From: Flaccisagitta enflata | Taxonomy: Eukaryota > Chaetognatha > Sagittoidea > Aphragmophora | Length of the DNA: 64,000 bases | Reading direction: 5' to 3' | NCBI GenBank assembly: GCA_965153355.1 | Contig: OZ231126.1 | Location: forward strand, 52,576,001-52,640,000 | Part shown: in pieces, positions 35,947 through 48,785 of the stretch | How the letters are laid out: each line of letters opens with the position of its first letter | How positions within the stretch are numbered: position 1 is the stretch's first letter | Made by a program: the position numbers and the translations under genes | The notes under the pieces: generated by a model | What the model was told of the DNA's origin: nothing | What the model saw: only the letters and a program-made list of their open reading frames with translations | Database searches by the model: none

Positions 35947-37745
35947 TAAAACAGTGTGTTTGAGGTCTAAACTAAAAAAAGTGTTGAATTGTGTTATACC
36001 AATCAGTTTTTATGATTTGGTACTGCCGAAACTTTTATTTCCCCAAAATTTTCTTGCTGGCGAATGTCACAATCTCTTTTCGACAAGAGAACCCGACTCA
36101 CCACCACGTTGACAGTGTTACCACAATGTTTATTGCATTGTGACAAGTTTTTATAGTTGGATGACCCTCCTAACTACCTGGATTACCTTGCCAAACCATT
36201 TTTTGTGACTACCCCTACCCCTAGGGGTAGTAAAAATTAGGTCAAATTGGCCACATTGGCATGTCCGGATTTTGTCCGGACAAGCAAATACCAAGCAAAA
36301 CCTATCAAAAATAGATTATCTGATCATTTCTCAGCTTTTAATCAGTTATCATCATTCCGATGTGATGTACAAAAAATTTCATCCAACTGCGCAAATGCTA
36401 AGTTGTTCAAATATTGTATTATCATCAAATTTTGATCCTTCTAATTTTTTTGCTATTTCATGACAAAATTTGAGTATGCCGATTATCTTTTTTTAAAACA
36501 CTATAAATTCTCAAAGTTAATCACTTTTCAGGTTTCTATCCAATAGAGGACTACTTGAAGGACATACGCTCCAAATTTCATGCCACTGTGACACCCCAAT
36601 CCTGCATAATGACACTTTTCTTCAAGCGTGATTATTCTGCACACCCCCCCCCCAGCTCTTCTGTCACGCTCATGTCACGCTTTAAGTCTGTCACTGTCAC
36701 GCCATTGTGAAACTGATGATGGAAATTTGGATAACACGATGAGAAAGAGCCTGAAATTTTGCATATACACTGAAAATTTCAGGTCTTAACTCCCGGGCAT
36801 TCAGCCATAATGAAATTTTCAATGTGATTGGTCAGTAAATTGTTGCAGAATAATCACGCTTCAAGATGACTCTTTGTAGTTAATTCTTTGTTATCGGCGC
36901 ATGTATGCACTTACAGCAAAATGGTAAACCAAAAAAATCAGGAAATGCCCATATCTTGGAAACCCTTTAAGAGAGACAAAAGATTTTTTGCATGGATCAA
37001 TACTGTGCTGAAACTATTATGAACAGAGCATTTGGTGCATCTGGGACACATCCAACCAGCCCAACCAGCCTACCACCCAAAAATTAAAAAAAACGGCATA
37101 ACTTCTAAGATATTTGTCCGATTTGGCTGAAATTTTGCACAGTGGTTCTTTTAGAGAATGCCTACTTAAATTAATTGTTGCCGAAAGATTCAGTAAATTT
37201 TTTCCATCTGGCCGAACCAGCCAAAAAAGCTGCTTATAGAGAATTTTCAAAAAAAATTAAAATCTCAATTTTTTTAGCAGAATCGGGTCTGATTGAATTC
37301 TTGAAGTGTGATTTAGTAAAATATTCCCATTTTTTTGGTTTTGCGGACTTTAACAACTCAATTTTTGCTTATTTTCGATCATTATTTGTTGCATTTCAGC
37401 CTAATTTACATGAAAATCAAGGATCAGTAACAAAATTCAGTTTTTGAACCATGTTCATATTGACATGAGCTATCTGATTATGAATGTTTTTGACAAATTT
37501 TCTCAATTTTGAAATTGACCTATATGGCCATCTCTCAAAAAGGAGATTATAGAAACAGCCTACAATTGTAAGACAAAAGCGAGATCCGTGCGAGAGGAAA
37601 GATTGAAAATTAGAATGTAGGAGCAGTTATTTATGTCGATTACAAAAATTCTCATCTGATACACCACTTACCAGAAGTTAGTCCTGATTAAGCAGCATAG
37701 ATGAAAAAGGAAAATAAACCGATAAAGAGGGAAAATGTAGGCCAA
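35947..37745. other. Low-repeat AT-rich DNA with small inverted repeats
   Basis: TTCAAGCGTGATTATTCTGCA (36634) faces TGCAGAATAATCACGCTTCAA (36843), and CCCCTACCCCTAGGGG lies at about 36210. The module GGCTGAAATTTTGCACAGTGG near 37125 resembles modules in H, I and P. No gene is recognised. Confidence 0.4.
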
Positions 37746-37850
37746 GCAGTTGCGCCGGGTGGATTGTCGACCGACCAACCAACCGACCAACCAACCAACC
37801 GATCGACCGACCGACCGACAGAGCCTCTTATAGAGGTGCTTTGGCGCACC
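37746..37850 (-). mobile_element. Family A variant A17 (AGGTGC stem, minus strand)
   Basis: On the minus strand the head is AGGTGC-gccaaa-GCACCT, then CTATAAGAGGCTCTGTCGG, a (GGTC/GGTT)n core and the tail GGCGCAACT with CCACCC. Head AGGTGCGCC and tail GGCGCAACT pair at 8 of 9. Both have GCC/GGC where other copies have GTG/CAC or GGA/TCC. It is only 105 bp. Confidence 0.65.
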
Positions 37851-37909
37851 TAAAAAGGCCGATAAAAATCTCCAGGAGATCTTTTATTACGCGAACATGA
37901 AATCATGGA

Positions 37910-38058
37910 CGAAGCGGCGAAGTGTCGGTCGGTAGGTCGGTAGGTCCGTCGGTCGGTCCGTCGGTCGGTCCGTCACATTTTTGAATTCCGAGCGGTTTTT
38001 GCATTACTGCTCCTGCCCAACCGTCCGCGACTGGATTGCCGTGTATCCGGCCTTGTTT
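37910..38058 (+). mobile_element. Family A element, copy A18 (head lost)
   Basis: A GGTCGGTAGGTC core, GTCACATTTTTGAATTCCG, CTGCTCCTGCCCAACC, decamer GTCCGCGACT and GTATCCGGCCTTGTT. The right half is nearly identical to A1. The left end is GGACGAAGCGGCGAAGTGTC without the hairpin. Confidence 0.75.
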
Positions 38059-38654
38059 TCGGAAGCTGTTAGGTGAGTGGATTCAGAGTACAAGCGCTTA
38101 CCCACAGTGCCACAGAACGGATCAAAGGAGAGACTCTTCCAGGAACTTACCAATCATCATTGGGAATCCGGCGGCGGCTGCAAATGCTCCAGAGCGAGAC
38201 AAGTAATGATCCGAAGTCTGCTTCATCGTCATCATCGCGATGCTGCGGTAACAATTATGCCACAATGAAAAGTTGCTGTAATCTTGTTATTTGGATTCTG
38301 TAGTAGCCGTTGTCTCTCGCGATGAATAGGCGCTGCAATATTCTATATTGAATGCAACAGTACTAATTGTTTGATGAATATAAGTTTATCGTATTTTTTT
38401 AAAAAAATCCGATGCGGCGATTCAAGATGACGTTTCAGACAACTTACGTGTCTGATTCAAAAGAAAGAAACAACTGCGATGCTGCAATCCAATTTCTTCT
38501 GTCTAAGAATACGAATGCTGCAATTTCTATTTTTGAAGAGAACGGTTGCCGACAACATTTGCCAAATAAAAATGTTTACGTATTTTATTTATTGTATGGT
38601 CGGGCTTCGGTGGGATTCCGTCTCAGACTCAGATCGATATGGCGCTTTTTGACG

Positions 38655-38835
38655 AAGGTGTTTCTTGACGGAGGTGCTTCTTGACGGAGGTGCTTCTTGA
38701 CGGAGGTGCTTCTTGACGGAGGTGTTTCTTGACGGAGGTGCTTCTTGGCGAAGGTGCTTCTTGACGGAGGTGCTTCTTGGCGAAGGTGCTTCTTGACGAA
38801 GGTGCTTCTTGACGAAGGTGCTTCTTGACAAAGAT
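38655..38835 (+). repeat. 16-bp minisatellite
   Basis: About 11 units of GCTTCTTGACGGAGGT (variants GGCGAAGG, GACGAAGG), followed by three or four GATCTTTGGC 10-bp units to about 38895. Three units make a 16-codon period, so the minus frames are open repeats (SVKKHLRQEAP), not likely genes. Confidence 0.9.
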
Positions 38836-39208
38836 GCTGCGGCGTAAAAGATTGACGATCTTTGGCGATCTTTGGGGATCTTTGGCGATCTTTGACGGCG
38901 GGTTCAATTTGTCGTTTTGAAGTGACTATCTATGCCAACATTGATCATTTGATCACACACGACGGAGAAAAAGTTTGTGTCAAGAATATGTAAAAGCAAG
39001 TGTAGAATTATCAATTGCCGATTAAATGCATTCACCGTCCTTGTCTGATATTTTTTGTTTTACACAACGTCCAAAATATACCGTTGTCACTGTCTTTTTT
39101 TGTTTTGTTTTTTCGCCGGTTACTCGTGCATGTAAACGCAGTTTTTGACGCGCTTTTTCTTACGCAAAAAGCAAGCGGCAGTGACCTGAAATCATGAGAG
39201 AGAGAGAG

Positions 39209-40543
39209 AACATTTAGAACATTTAGAACATTTATTGTCCACATTGCAATAAATACAATCGTACAATGAGTAAACATAGTACTTGGACTAAATTCAATAA
39301 ATAAATAGTAATAAATTAGTTTTCAGTTATGTACAGTACACGAGAGATTTGATATGAGGCCAAGTCATCAGTGTTGAGAATTTGCCGATATGATCCCATC
39401 ATCTTTAAAATATCATTAGGTAGTTAATAGTAAATCAATTTTTAACACTGCATCTCATTCTTTCCATGTTCCAGATTCCATACAGATTTCAAACAGGTCG
39501 ACAATTGGAGTAATGTTTCTTTATCCTCCGAAAATACTGATTCAAAGTTTATAGAATATCCTCTACCATATAAGTTTACATTACTCCATCGTTTACATGT
39601 GTTCAAACGATGACTTTCATCATCTATGACTTTACAATCTTTACACAATTTTGTACCATACTTTCCAGAATAATTGTTTGCACATTCCAGCATTCCGTAC
39701 CGTGCCATGATAATAGTTCTAACAACTTTCCTTGGAAGTTCAAATAGGGGGTTTTGGGGGCGTTTATATTCATACTGTCCATTCTCAATAAAGTCAGAAA
39801 TTTTTAATGTTTTAGTGCGCACTTTTCCTCTACTCTTGCATGATTCCAAAAGCATTTTACAGTTCAGTTGCCAGGTGGCGTTATCAACTATTTCCCACCA
39901 TTCGTTCTTTCTTTTATTCATAATATCTTCAAAAGAAATAATCAATTCGCATTCTTCTAGAATTCTTTTTATATACGCCCCCCACCCAAAGCCATTTTCA
40001 ACTAGATACAATAAGGACTTTTTACATGATTCATTTTCATCCAATGACAGTATAGTATACAGATATTTGAGTTGCTTGTTTATGACTCGAATTGAGGTGA
40101 AAAGTGATCTGCATTCGAATATCAGTGCAGCAGTTGGGGTCGTGATGGGCAAATTTAAAAGCTTTTTGTAAGCCCATATTTCCATTCTGTCGAGCTTTTT
40201 CCTGTCTGTTTTTGTCAGAATCCACGTCTCACAGTTGACAAGAATCGCCGGGATGGTTTTCGATTCATGCAGGTCAAGAATTGTCTTTATTCCCGTGCTT
40301 TGTAAGACATCAATTTGGGAATCCGCCATGACTCTCCTTGTTGTTCTTTGTATTCGTTCCATCCTGTTCTTGAGATTTTCCGAGTTTCCTCCATCGGCAG
40401 TGATTATATCTCCTAGATATGTGTATTTTTCTGTCGATGTGATTTCTTGTTCACCAAGTTTCCACGTTGTGCTGGGGTCGTTTTTCCCTCCAATTTGCAT
40501 GACTTTGCATTTGTCGGGGCCCCACGCCAATTTATGTTTGATG

Positions 40544-40544
<1 letters not shown>
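39209..40544 (-). mobile_element. 5'-truncated LINE (non-LTR retrotransposon)
   Basis: The minus-strand element consists of the 3' part of an RT-bearing ORF, a 3' UTR of about 200 bp, and an end of GACAATAAATGTTC with TAAATGTTC repeated about three times. It lacks poly-A and ends in short tandem repeats, as several LINE clades do. Both borders are GA microsatellite (39196-39208 and 40545 onward), so it appears inserted within, or recombined into, a GA array. 5' truncation is normal for LINEs. Confidence 0.8.
39442..40542 (-). CDS. LINE reverse transcriptase, C-terminal part
   Basis: About 366 codons are open from the truncation point to a stop at 39442. No true start is present: the frame enters the GA array, and the first ATG-like start is a TTG. 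The N-terminal part begins after the catalytic palm. AWGPDKCKVMQIGG and YLGDIITADGG are the conserved RT palm/thumb boundary seen in many LINE proteins. CETWILTKTDRKKLDRMEIW follows (residues 100-119, numbering from 40530). Near the C terminus a Cys-His motif is visible, C296-x2-C299-x7-H307-x4-C312 (CKDCKVIDDESHRLNTC), the type found at the ends of LINE ORF2 proteins. The endonuclease and the RT catalytic FADD region are missing. The frame is uninterrupted for 1.1 kb, so insertion is fairly recent. The clade cannot be assigned by eye. Confidence 0.8.
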   Translation of the reverse strand: MKHKLAWGPDKCKVMQIGGKNDPSTTWKLGEQEITSTEKYTYLGDIITADGGNSENLKNRMERIQRTTRRVMADSQIDVLQSTGIKTILDLHESKTIPAILVNCETWILTKTDRKKLDRMEIWAYKKLLNLPITTPTAALIFECRSLFTSIRVINKQLKYLYTILSLDENESCKKSLLYLVENGFGWGAYIKRILEECELIISFEDIMNKRKNEWWEIVDNATWQLNCKMLLESCKSRGKVRTKTLKISDFIENGQYEYKRPQNPLFELPRKVVRTIIMARYGMLECANNYSGKYGTKLCKDCKVIDDESHRLNTCKRWSNVNLYGRGYSINFESVFSEDKETLLQLSTCLKSVWNLEHGKNEMQC

Positions 40545-40635
<91 letters not shown>

Positions 40636-40714
40636 GACAGAGAGAGACAGAAAGAGACAGAGAGAGAGACAGAGAGACAGAGAGAGACAGAGAGATACAG
40701 AGAGAGACAGAGAG
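40545..40714 (+). repeat. (GA)n then (GACAGAGA)n array
   Basis: About 40 GA units, then ACAG-containing units to 40714. It forms the 5' border of the LINE. Confidence 0.95.
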
Positions 40715-40757
40715 AGGAAATTTCTATCTTCTTTTTATCTTTATTATTCTACATAAG

Positions 40758-41376
40758 TAACAGTAGCGACAGAAAATTTGATACAAAGTTGATTTCCATC
40801 TTGTATGCATATATGGCTAATCTAAAGTATTTTATCAATACCCAATAAATCTTATGTGAAAACTCTTCCAAAGAGCTTTAAAAGCTGACCTTGTGGAGGT
40901 TTTTTGCTTCTTTTGTTTAGGCACAGTAATGATTTTAATCATGTTGGTCAAAGGATTATCATTTTGGGAGAATTTTATCTGTAAATCCCTCTATTCATCA
41001 TTTTTGCTCTCTGGATCTTAGTGCTGCTGTGTCAGGCTTAAAGTTGGTCCATTATTTCATCTGCTAACCTAAAGTATTTTGAAATTGTAGATTTTTAGGT
41101 TTTTTAAAGGTAATTCAAGCTGGAGTAGTGAAAAACAGATGAAAAATTTTTTGATATAAATTCAAATCCAGATTAGTAAAATTATAATCTCCACACTTCA
41201 ACTCAATACTGAGGCTAAACCAAAGGACCAACCAACCCGCACAAAGTCAGCTTTTGAAGTACTTCAATAAATTTCCAAATAATACATTGTTTGATATTGA
41301 ATATTACCCAAAATTGTTAATAAATCAATGGATAGTGCTCATAACTTTTGTATCAAATTTTCTGTCGCTACGGTTA
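40758..41376. mobile_element. Family N palindromic TA-flanked element
   Basis: The tips are TAACAGTAGCGACAGAAAA and TTTTCTGTCGCTACGGTTA. Inner words TTTGATACAAA and TTTGTATCAAA face each other, and arms of about 150 bp or more are visible (AAAGCTGAC / GTCAGCTTTT). There is no transposase. A19 follows directly. Confidence 0.75.
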
Positions 41377-41397
41377 GGTTGAAAAAGAACGGTCTTT

Positions 41398-41545
41398 TTT
41401 TGTCGCGCACTAGCGATTCTTTTAGAGGATGTGTCAGTCAGTTGGTCGGTCCGTCGATAAAGTTACGATACTGGAGTTGTCCATTTTTGAGCATCTCTGC
41501 CCCTGCCCAAGCATACCCGGCCAAGATTTGTAGTATTTCTGGCCA
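41398..41545 (+). mobile_element. Family A element, copy A19 (diverged)
   Basis: The head is TGTCGCgcactaGCGATTC, then TTTTAGAGGATGTGTCAG, a GGTCGGTCCGTCG core, CTCTGCCCCTGCCC and a degraded tail CCCGGCCAAG. The decamer is lost. Confidence 0.55.
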
Positions 41546-41803
41546 TGTTTTGTGAAAGAACAATAAACACTCCAAACAACAGGATGAAAAAACATAAGGA
41601 ATAACACGCCCATATTGGAAAAAAAAAGAATTTCACCTAATCTTCTATGGAAAAATATGCGTCGTAGCAAGATAACTTGAAAATAAGATAGTGAAGGAAA
41701 ATCATGGAAATATAATGAAGACCAAGAAAGAAGAAGAAGACGATGAAGAGGAAAGAGAGTTTGTTTCTCGTTCCGGAGATCGGAGCGGGTAATATCTGTG
41801 AGA

Positions 41804-41962
<159 letters not shown>

Positions 41963-42192
41963 TACGTCCATGGACTGAGAAAGAGAGGTGGGGGATGGAA
42001 AAAGGGAGGAAACGATAATAAGAGGAAGAGGAAAGGAAAGAGGCGAGTTGGAGGAAGAGGAGGAAGAAGAAGGCGGTTCACGGCGGAAGACCGAAAGGAA
42101 GAGGAGTACTTTTCTTCCTCTTTCTCTTCCTCTTTCTCCCCCTCACTCGTTAAAGAGGGGAGATGAAAAAAAGAAAAGAAATAGAGGCAAGT

Positions 42193-42903
<711 letters not shown>

Positions 42904-43165
42904 ATTTCTCTATCTCCCGGTTCTCGGTGGGAGAGAGGGGGTGCGAAGTTGAAAAGGTGAAGGGCAAAAAACAAGAAAGTGAAAGTGAATCTCAGATATT
43001 AGAATCAGATAAGAGGAGTACACTTGCTTTTCCAGTTGCGTTCATCATCTCTTTACAGAAGGTTATGTCCGTTCGTTGGCCCGCGAATTTGTTGGTTGCA
43101 GCGTTGGTCCGAAATGTTCGAGTTGATAATGGGCAGAAAAAAAAAACATGAGATCATATCATAAT

Positions 43166-44353
43166 TACTATCTAGGAAAAAAGTTTAGCAAAACTTATGA
43201 TTGACGGTATATTTTCTCCCTCATGTGTTTAAAATTCATATACCTGATTGTTTTTGGTAATCTTTATATTGATACTATCTAGAAAAAAAAAAGAAAAACA
43301 ATCCTCAATCCAATAAAGGAACGGCGACCGCGACTTTGGTTTCTTAATCACAACTAAAAGGTGGTTCTTGTAATCATTTTGATCAATTTGGCTGCAGAAT
43401 TAGGCAACTTCCCTTTTCAAATCTGACTAAAAATCTATGAGTTTATAGATTTAAAGCTCAAGAGCTGCGGTGCAATGGTGCAGTGGTGCAATCTGCATGT
43501 TTCTGTTATCTTTTGATGAAATTTGAGAGCATTTCAAAGATAACCATGCCAAAAAAAAAATTGCACAACTTTTTGAGGACTCTTGGTTCGTTCATAGGAG
43601 GTGAAACTATAAAAAATCAGTGAGCATTTTAAAGAGTTTCAAAAAATCTATCAATTGAGTGGTGTCAGAGCGTTGTAGCTCAAAAACTTTAAAAACTACA
43701 ATGATATGAAATAAATATGTCAATTCTGCTTGCTGCCAGAAAGAGCGTTTTCACATATCCCTTTGAACTGTACCTTTCACTTTCATTTAATCATAACTTC
43801 TAAACGGATTAAGTTACAAATTTCTGCTTGGCGCCATTTTGAAGAAAATTTTCTAAATTTTTTTTTCCTCATGAATTTTTAAAAATTCAGGTCAGTATTT
43901 ATGTTGGTACATAGGAAAAACAGGAAAATTCTTATGATTGATTGATTGGTTTTGAGGGAAATGGAGTTATTAACTTCATTTAGTTGTCATCTTAAAACAA
44001 AAAAAGTTACAACATTCTGCTTGGTCTAGTTTTGAAGAATTTTTGAATATCTTTCTAACGGTCACTGATTTTTTATAGTTTACTATACAGAGAGCGATTT
44101 GGTATGCGTTTAAAGGCAATTTTATTCTTTGGCATGGTTAGAAGGGTAGGAAAAAAAAAGAATTCTATTTTTTGCCATTTTTGAAATTACATGATCAACT
44201 TCCAATTAATGTCATTTCTAAATGATTCAATGCACTCAGATTGTAGATTTTTCCAGGTAGATTAAAATGCTCATTAATCTTGTTTACTTATCTTAATAAG
44301 AAGTTTAGATATCTCTTTTTAAAGGTGTTGCTAAACATATTTCCTAGATAGTA
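43166..44353. mobile_element. Family J TA-flanked element
   Basis: The tips are TACTATCTAGGAAA and TTTCCTAGATAGTA, with inner AGTTTAGCAA and TTGCTAAACA. The body has several copies of the module TTCTAAACGGATT..TTTCTGCTTGG (about 43800, 43990, 44215). A second TACTATCTAG tip-like word lies at 43275. There is no transposase. It is related to the 10.0-10.5 kb fragment. Confidence 0.7.
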
Positions 44354-44805
44354 CTCAGACCATTCTAATGATTTTATAAGCATGACAGAATGCAGCAGGA
44401 GCCGCCCGACGTTGTGGCTTCGGAGCAATTGTTTCAAGTAAGAGCAGAGTTAAACTATTGGCTGATACTGTCAATTAAGCTAAAAGCTAATAATCGTTGA
44501 CGCAATTAATCCATTGAATCATAGGGAAATGACGAAACAAGAAAATGACGAACGATTTACCACCAAAAACCTTTTAATTACATTTAATACTTTAATTATG
44601 GGCGTGCGTACCTTAAAGGCTTCGCCGCATGTTAAATGGGTTAATTAGGGTAAAAGGAGATCGCGGAATGTAAAGTGGCAAAAGATATATGACTGGTCAC
44701 TTTACGGCAGATGGTCGGCGTCTCACTACCCGTATTGTCCTGGCATTCCTCAGCAATCGGATAGCGAAGATTAGAAGATTAGACCAAGCGTATTCACTAT
44801 ACAAC
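44354..44805. other. No gene recognised
   Basis: Unique sequence of moderate GC between J and A20. No coding frame of interest is seen. Confidence 0.35.
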
Positions 44806-45076
44806 AAGTGACGCGGGGTCTCATTATTGTTGTGGACGGGTCGGTCGGAGCATCCAACCCCCAGCCTCACCCCAACTCCACCCCCACCTCCCACACACTC
44901 ACACACACAAACATACTATGTAACAACTGCAGCATCATAAATGTGCGTTTTTGGCGTTTTTAACACGACGGACTGACGGACCGACAGACCGACGGACCAA
45001 CGGACCAACCTACCAATCGTCTAACGGAACGACGGACAACGCCTTTTATAGAGTTGCGTGTCCGCAACTAAAAACT
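44806..45076 (-). mobile_element. Family A element, copy A20 (AGTTGCG stem, minus strand)
   Basis: On the minus strand the head is AGTTGCG-gaca-CGCAACT, a perfect 7-bp stem in which both sides changed relative to AGTCGCG/CGCGACT. It is followed by CTATAAAAGGCGTTGTCCG and a GTCC/GGTC core. The tail decamer reads GTCCACAACA, so the GTTG/CAAC and GGAC/GTCC pairings are kept. The region after the tail (GTGACGCGGGGTC on plus) matches A29, defining a separate subfamily. Confidence 0.7.
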
Positions 45077-45364
45077 CCATACCATACGATATCGCATACA
45101 TACACTGTCCTATTCTAGTAGTTTAACTTGTGAGACTTACATGATTTTTAACAAATTGTTTCGAATCTCACCATCTGCAATCTCAAGAAAATTTTGCATT
45201 CCTCAATATTTTTCTCATTCTCGATTCTTGCCTGCGCTTTTGTTCACATTTTTTTTTTCGATGACTTTTTTTATTCGACTAAAAGCTTCCGCTGATGAAC
45301 GTTAGAGGGGATTGGTGCTTTCAATTGCCTTTCTGAGGCTAAAACAAAAGATCTTCACCGGCAG

Positions 45365-45465
<101 letters not shown>

Positions 45466-45779
45466 TTTTCTGCAAATTGCCCCATCTTGATGTGTCTTTA
45501 ACGACGGAAAATCATTGAGATTGTTGCATTAGTATGCTCTGCCTTCTGAAGTAAATTCTTGATTTCTTCGTGCTTTTTTACACGCTTATGTCACGCCTTT
45601 TGTTTTTTGCTAATTATAATCAAAACATTTGCGCTGAGAAAAAGAAAGGAGAGAGAGATAAATAAAAAGAAAGAAACGAAAAAGAACCAGCATTTTAAAC
45701 GGCAATTAGCTCTAACAAACTAATGAGAGCAAGTTGCTAATTGACGTTAAATGGTCGGGCCTCCCCTTTCCTTGGCATG

Positions 45780-46393
45780 TACAGTACAATGGGAGCAAAG
45801 ACAACCTAGACTGGAGGATAGGTTTAAGGATTCTTAATTTCATTTGATTTCTAAAAAAATTAGGATCTATGCTGATTGAATGTCGCTTTATTGCTTGAAT
45901 ATATTTATTTCTCTCATCTTTTAACTTGTGGCTTGACTTCATTAGGACTTTATTTTTCAATTTTGTAACCTAGTGCATCAGATCGGGCAGAAAATTTCAA
46001 ATAATAAAAAAAAAAAAAAAAAAGATTAGTTCAATTGGATCATCTTTATAGGTTTTATGCCTGTTTTAAGCTTTGCCCAGATATTGATTTACATGATAGT
46101 TCTGTTTGAAAAATAGCTGTAAGATCTGTAAAATTAGTTTAGTTGAACTGATTTTTTTCTCAAAACTATGAAAATTTTTTAGCCCAATCTTATGGACTAG
46201 GTTAAAACGTTGAAAAATAAAGTCCTGATAAAGTCAAGTCACAATTTGAAGAATGAGAAAAGTTAATGTATTCAAGCAATAGAGCAACTTTTGATTAGCA
46301 TAGATCTCAATTTTTTTTTTATAAATCAAATAAAATTAAGATACCTCAAATCTAACCTCCAGTTTAGGTCGTCTTTGCTCCCATCGTACTGTA
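45780..46393. mobile_element. Family F palindromic TA-flanked MITE
   Basis: The tips are TACAGTACAATGGGAGCAAA and TTTGCTCCCATCGTACTGTA. Arms of about 270 bp mirror each other (ATTCAAGCAATAGAGC / GCTTTATTGCTTGAAT), with a poly-A run near the centre (46008-46024). CCTAGACTGGAGG / CCTCCAGTTTAGG is shared with family E. TA plus CAGT tips fit pogo-type elements. Confidence 0.8.
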
Positions 46394-46524
46394 TAATCTC
46401 CGTATATTCTTGGGTATTCTTGGATCACCTTAAAGCAATGACACAGTCATACGAGTATATTGTGTGAATTTATCGAAAATTTATTCAAATGATTATAACC
46501 AAGTTTAGAATAGGCCTACTGGCA

Positions 46525-46935
<411 letters not shown>

Positions 46936-47043
46936 GGGAAAAAAACCGACGAGAACAACGACAACTCCGACAACGGCAACTGCGTGAATATCATCGCGAG
47001 GATATTACAAGAGAGAACAAATGAATTCCATATGCAAGTTTTG

Positions 47044-47044
<1 letters not shown>

Positions 47045-47083
<39 letters not shown>
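47045..47083 (+). repeat. (CT)n microsatellite
   Basis: About 19 CT units, with looser TCTCTC patches to 47215. Confidence 0.9.
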
Positions 47084-47084
<1 letters not shown>

Positions 47085-47533
47085 GGCTCGTGGGGAAGCA
47101 GACGATTTACATATTTTCATATGTAGCCACTCAACAATTCTCTCTCTCTTCTCTCTAATCTCTCTCTATCGATTCTTTCTCTCTCTCATATTGGGATATC
47201 CCTTTTGCGATCTCTCTTTCATTTGCCGCTTTGTTGCCTTATGGGCATCGGCCTCTTCGGTCGTAATGTCCCGTGGAGGGATTCATGAAAATTATGCCCC
47301 GCTGCTGCATTCTTTTAATCATAATCTGCATCATTCGAGAATCAAAAGGGAAAAAAATCCTTGAAACACGACTTTGTTTCGCTGATGTGTGCTGATGTGT
47401 CGGCCTGTAGCACTAACCAATCATTCTCAATCATTGAAACTTACTTGGCTTTCTCACCTAATATTTCTAAGACACCGTGACGATACGTGAAATAAATAAA
47501 AAAATCATCATTTGGTACTCGTCATTGAAGCTG
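47084..47533. other. No gene recognised
   Basis: Unique sequence with scattered TCTCTC. No credible coding frame. Confidence 0.35.
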
Positions 47534-48057
47534 TACAGTAGATCTCATCTAGACTTGAGATAACGGGGGCAAGCATTGCGGAAAGACAAATGAAGGCAGG
47601 GAGCGATATTTGGATTATAGACAAATCAAAGAATACTTAATTCCCCATGATAGCTGGTTACCATGGAAACACATTTCTATGTATTCTCGCTAAAATGTCA
47701 ATATTTTGAGAAATTTTTTAGAACATTGCTTTAAATCACTTACATAACTTTTCCAAAGATGGGAATGCGTGTAGGCCATTGCTAGAGCATATCTATGTGT
47801 GAAACCCCTAGCAACCCAAACAAGCAACATTCTTTCAGACTATACTCAAGGAAAGTTGTAGCAAATTTAATTTAAAAATATTCCTCAAAAGATTACTCAT
47901 ATTGAGATTTGAGGAAATGCTTTCCATGGCAACCAGCTATCATAGGCAATAAAGCATCTCTTTATTAGTCTATAATTCAAATATCACTCCTCTGGCTTCG
48001 TTTGTTTTTCTACAATGCTTGCCCCCGTTATCTCAAGTCTAGACGAGATCTACTGTA
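47534..48057. mobile_element. Family G palindromic TA-flanked MITE
   Basis: The tips are TACAGTAGATCTCATCTAGA and TCTAGACGAGATCTACTGTA. The next words CTTGAGATAACGGGGGCAAG are mirrored exactly, giving about 45 bp of nearly perfect terminal repeat. The arms then continue with GCTGGTTACCATGGAAA / TTTCCATGGCAACCAGC. The centre (CCTAGCAACCCAAAC, GTTGTAGCAAATTT) matches family E. Confidence 0.85.
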
Positions 48058-48170
48058 CCACAATTTTTATTTGTAGTCGCTTACTAAGCGACTTTATAAG
48101 AGGGTGATTCCATCAGTAGGTAGGCCCGTCTTCTGGCAGGAAGGACTGTCCGTCGGTAGATAGGTAACAA

Positions 48171-48785
48171 GTCATCCAAGGATCGCACATGGTCAGCGGT
48201 ACCCGATGCCCTGCTTGGAGTGATTAGCTGAAGAAGTGGAGTGAGAGCAGGGCAGCGGCCCCAAAGGGCCGATGTCCTGTAGGACACAGGGGTGAATTTC
48301 CATACGTCCTGAGAGGGCGTATTTGGGGTAATTTTCTGTGATATTCATCAGGAATTTTGCATTTTTTTCAATTTTTTGTCAATTTGCCATGTTATTAAAT
48401 GGGAATTTGAGGCCTGAGAGGCTGGGTTTAAGGCCCAAGAGGCTGGATTTGAGGCCAAGAGGCTAGATTTGAGGCCTGAGAGGTGGGATTTGAGGCCTGA
48501 GAGGCTGGATTTGAGGCCTGAGAGGGCAGATTTGAGGCCTGAGAGGCTGGATTTGAGGCCTGAGAGGCTGGATTTGAGGCCTGAAAGGCTGGATTTGAGG
48601 CCTGAGAGGCCAGATTTGAGGCCTGAGAGGCCAGATTTGAGGCCTGAGAGGAGAGATTTGAGGCCTGAGAGGCTGGATTTGAGGCCTGAGAAGCTTCGGG
48701 GGGGGGGGGGACGTACGGACAGACGGACGTAAGGAAATTCACCCCTGTGTCCTACAGGACATCGGCCCTTTGGGGCCGCTGCCCA
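48171..48785. mobile_element. Family B foldback element B3 (GTCCTGTAGGAC type)
   Basis: The leader TGGTCAGCGGTACCCGATGC has a local stem GCCCTGCTT..GAGCAGGGC. The left terminal repeat GGGCAGCGGCCCCAAAGGGC, with GATGTCCTGTAGGACACAGG and GTGAATTTCC (48249-48300), is mirrored without visible mismatch by GGAAATTCAC..CCTGTGTCCTACAGGACATC..GCCGCTGCCC (48733-48784). Between them lie TTTGCATTTTT-type sequence and a minisatellite ending AGAAGCTTCGGGGGGG and an ACGGAC tract. Confidence 0.85.
48416..48692 (+). repeat. Minisatellite core of B3, unit about 20 bp
   Basis: About 13 units of GAGGCCTGAGAGGCTGGATTT type. It is related to, but distinct from, the B1 unit. Confidence 0.9.
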
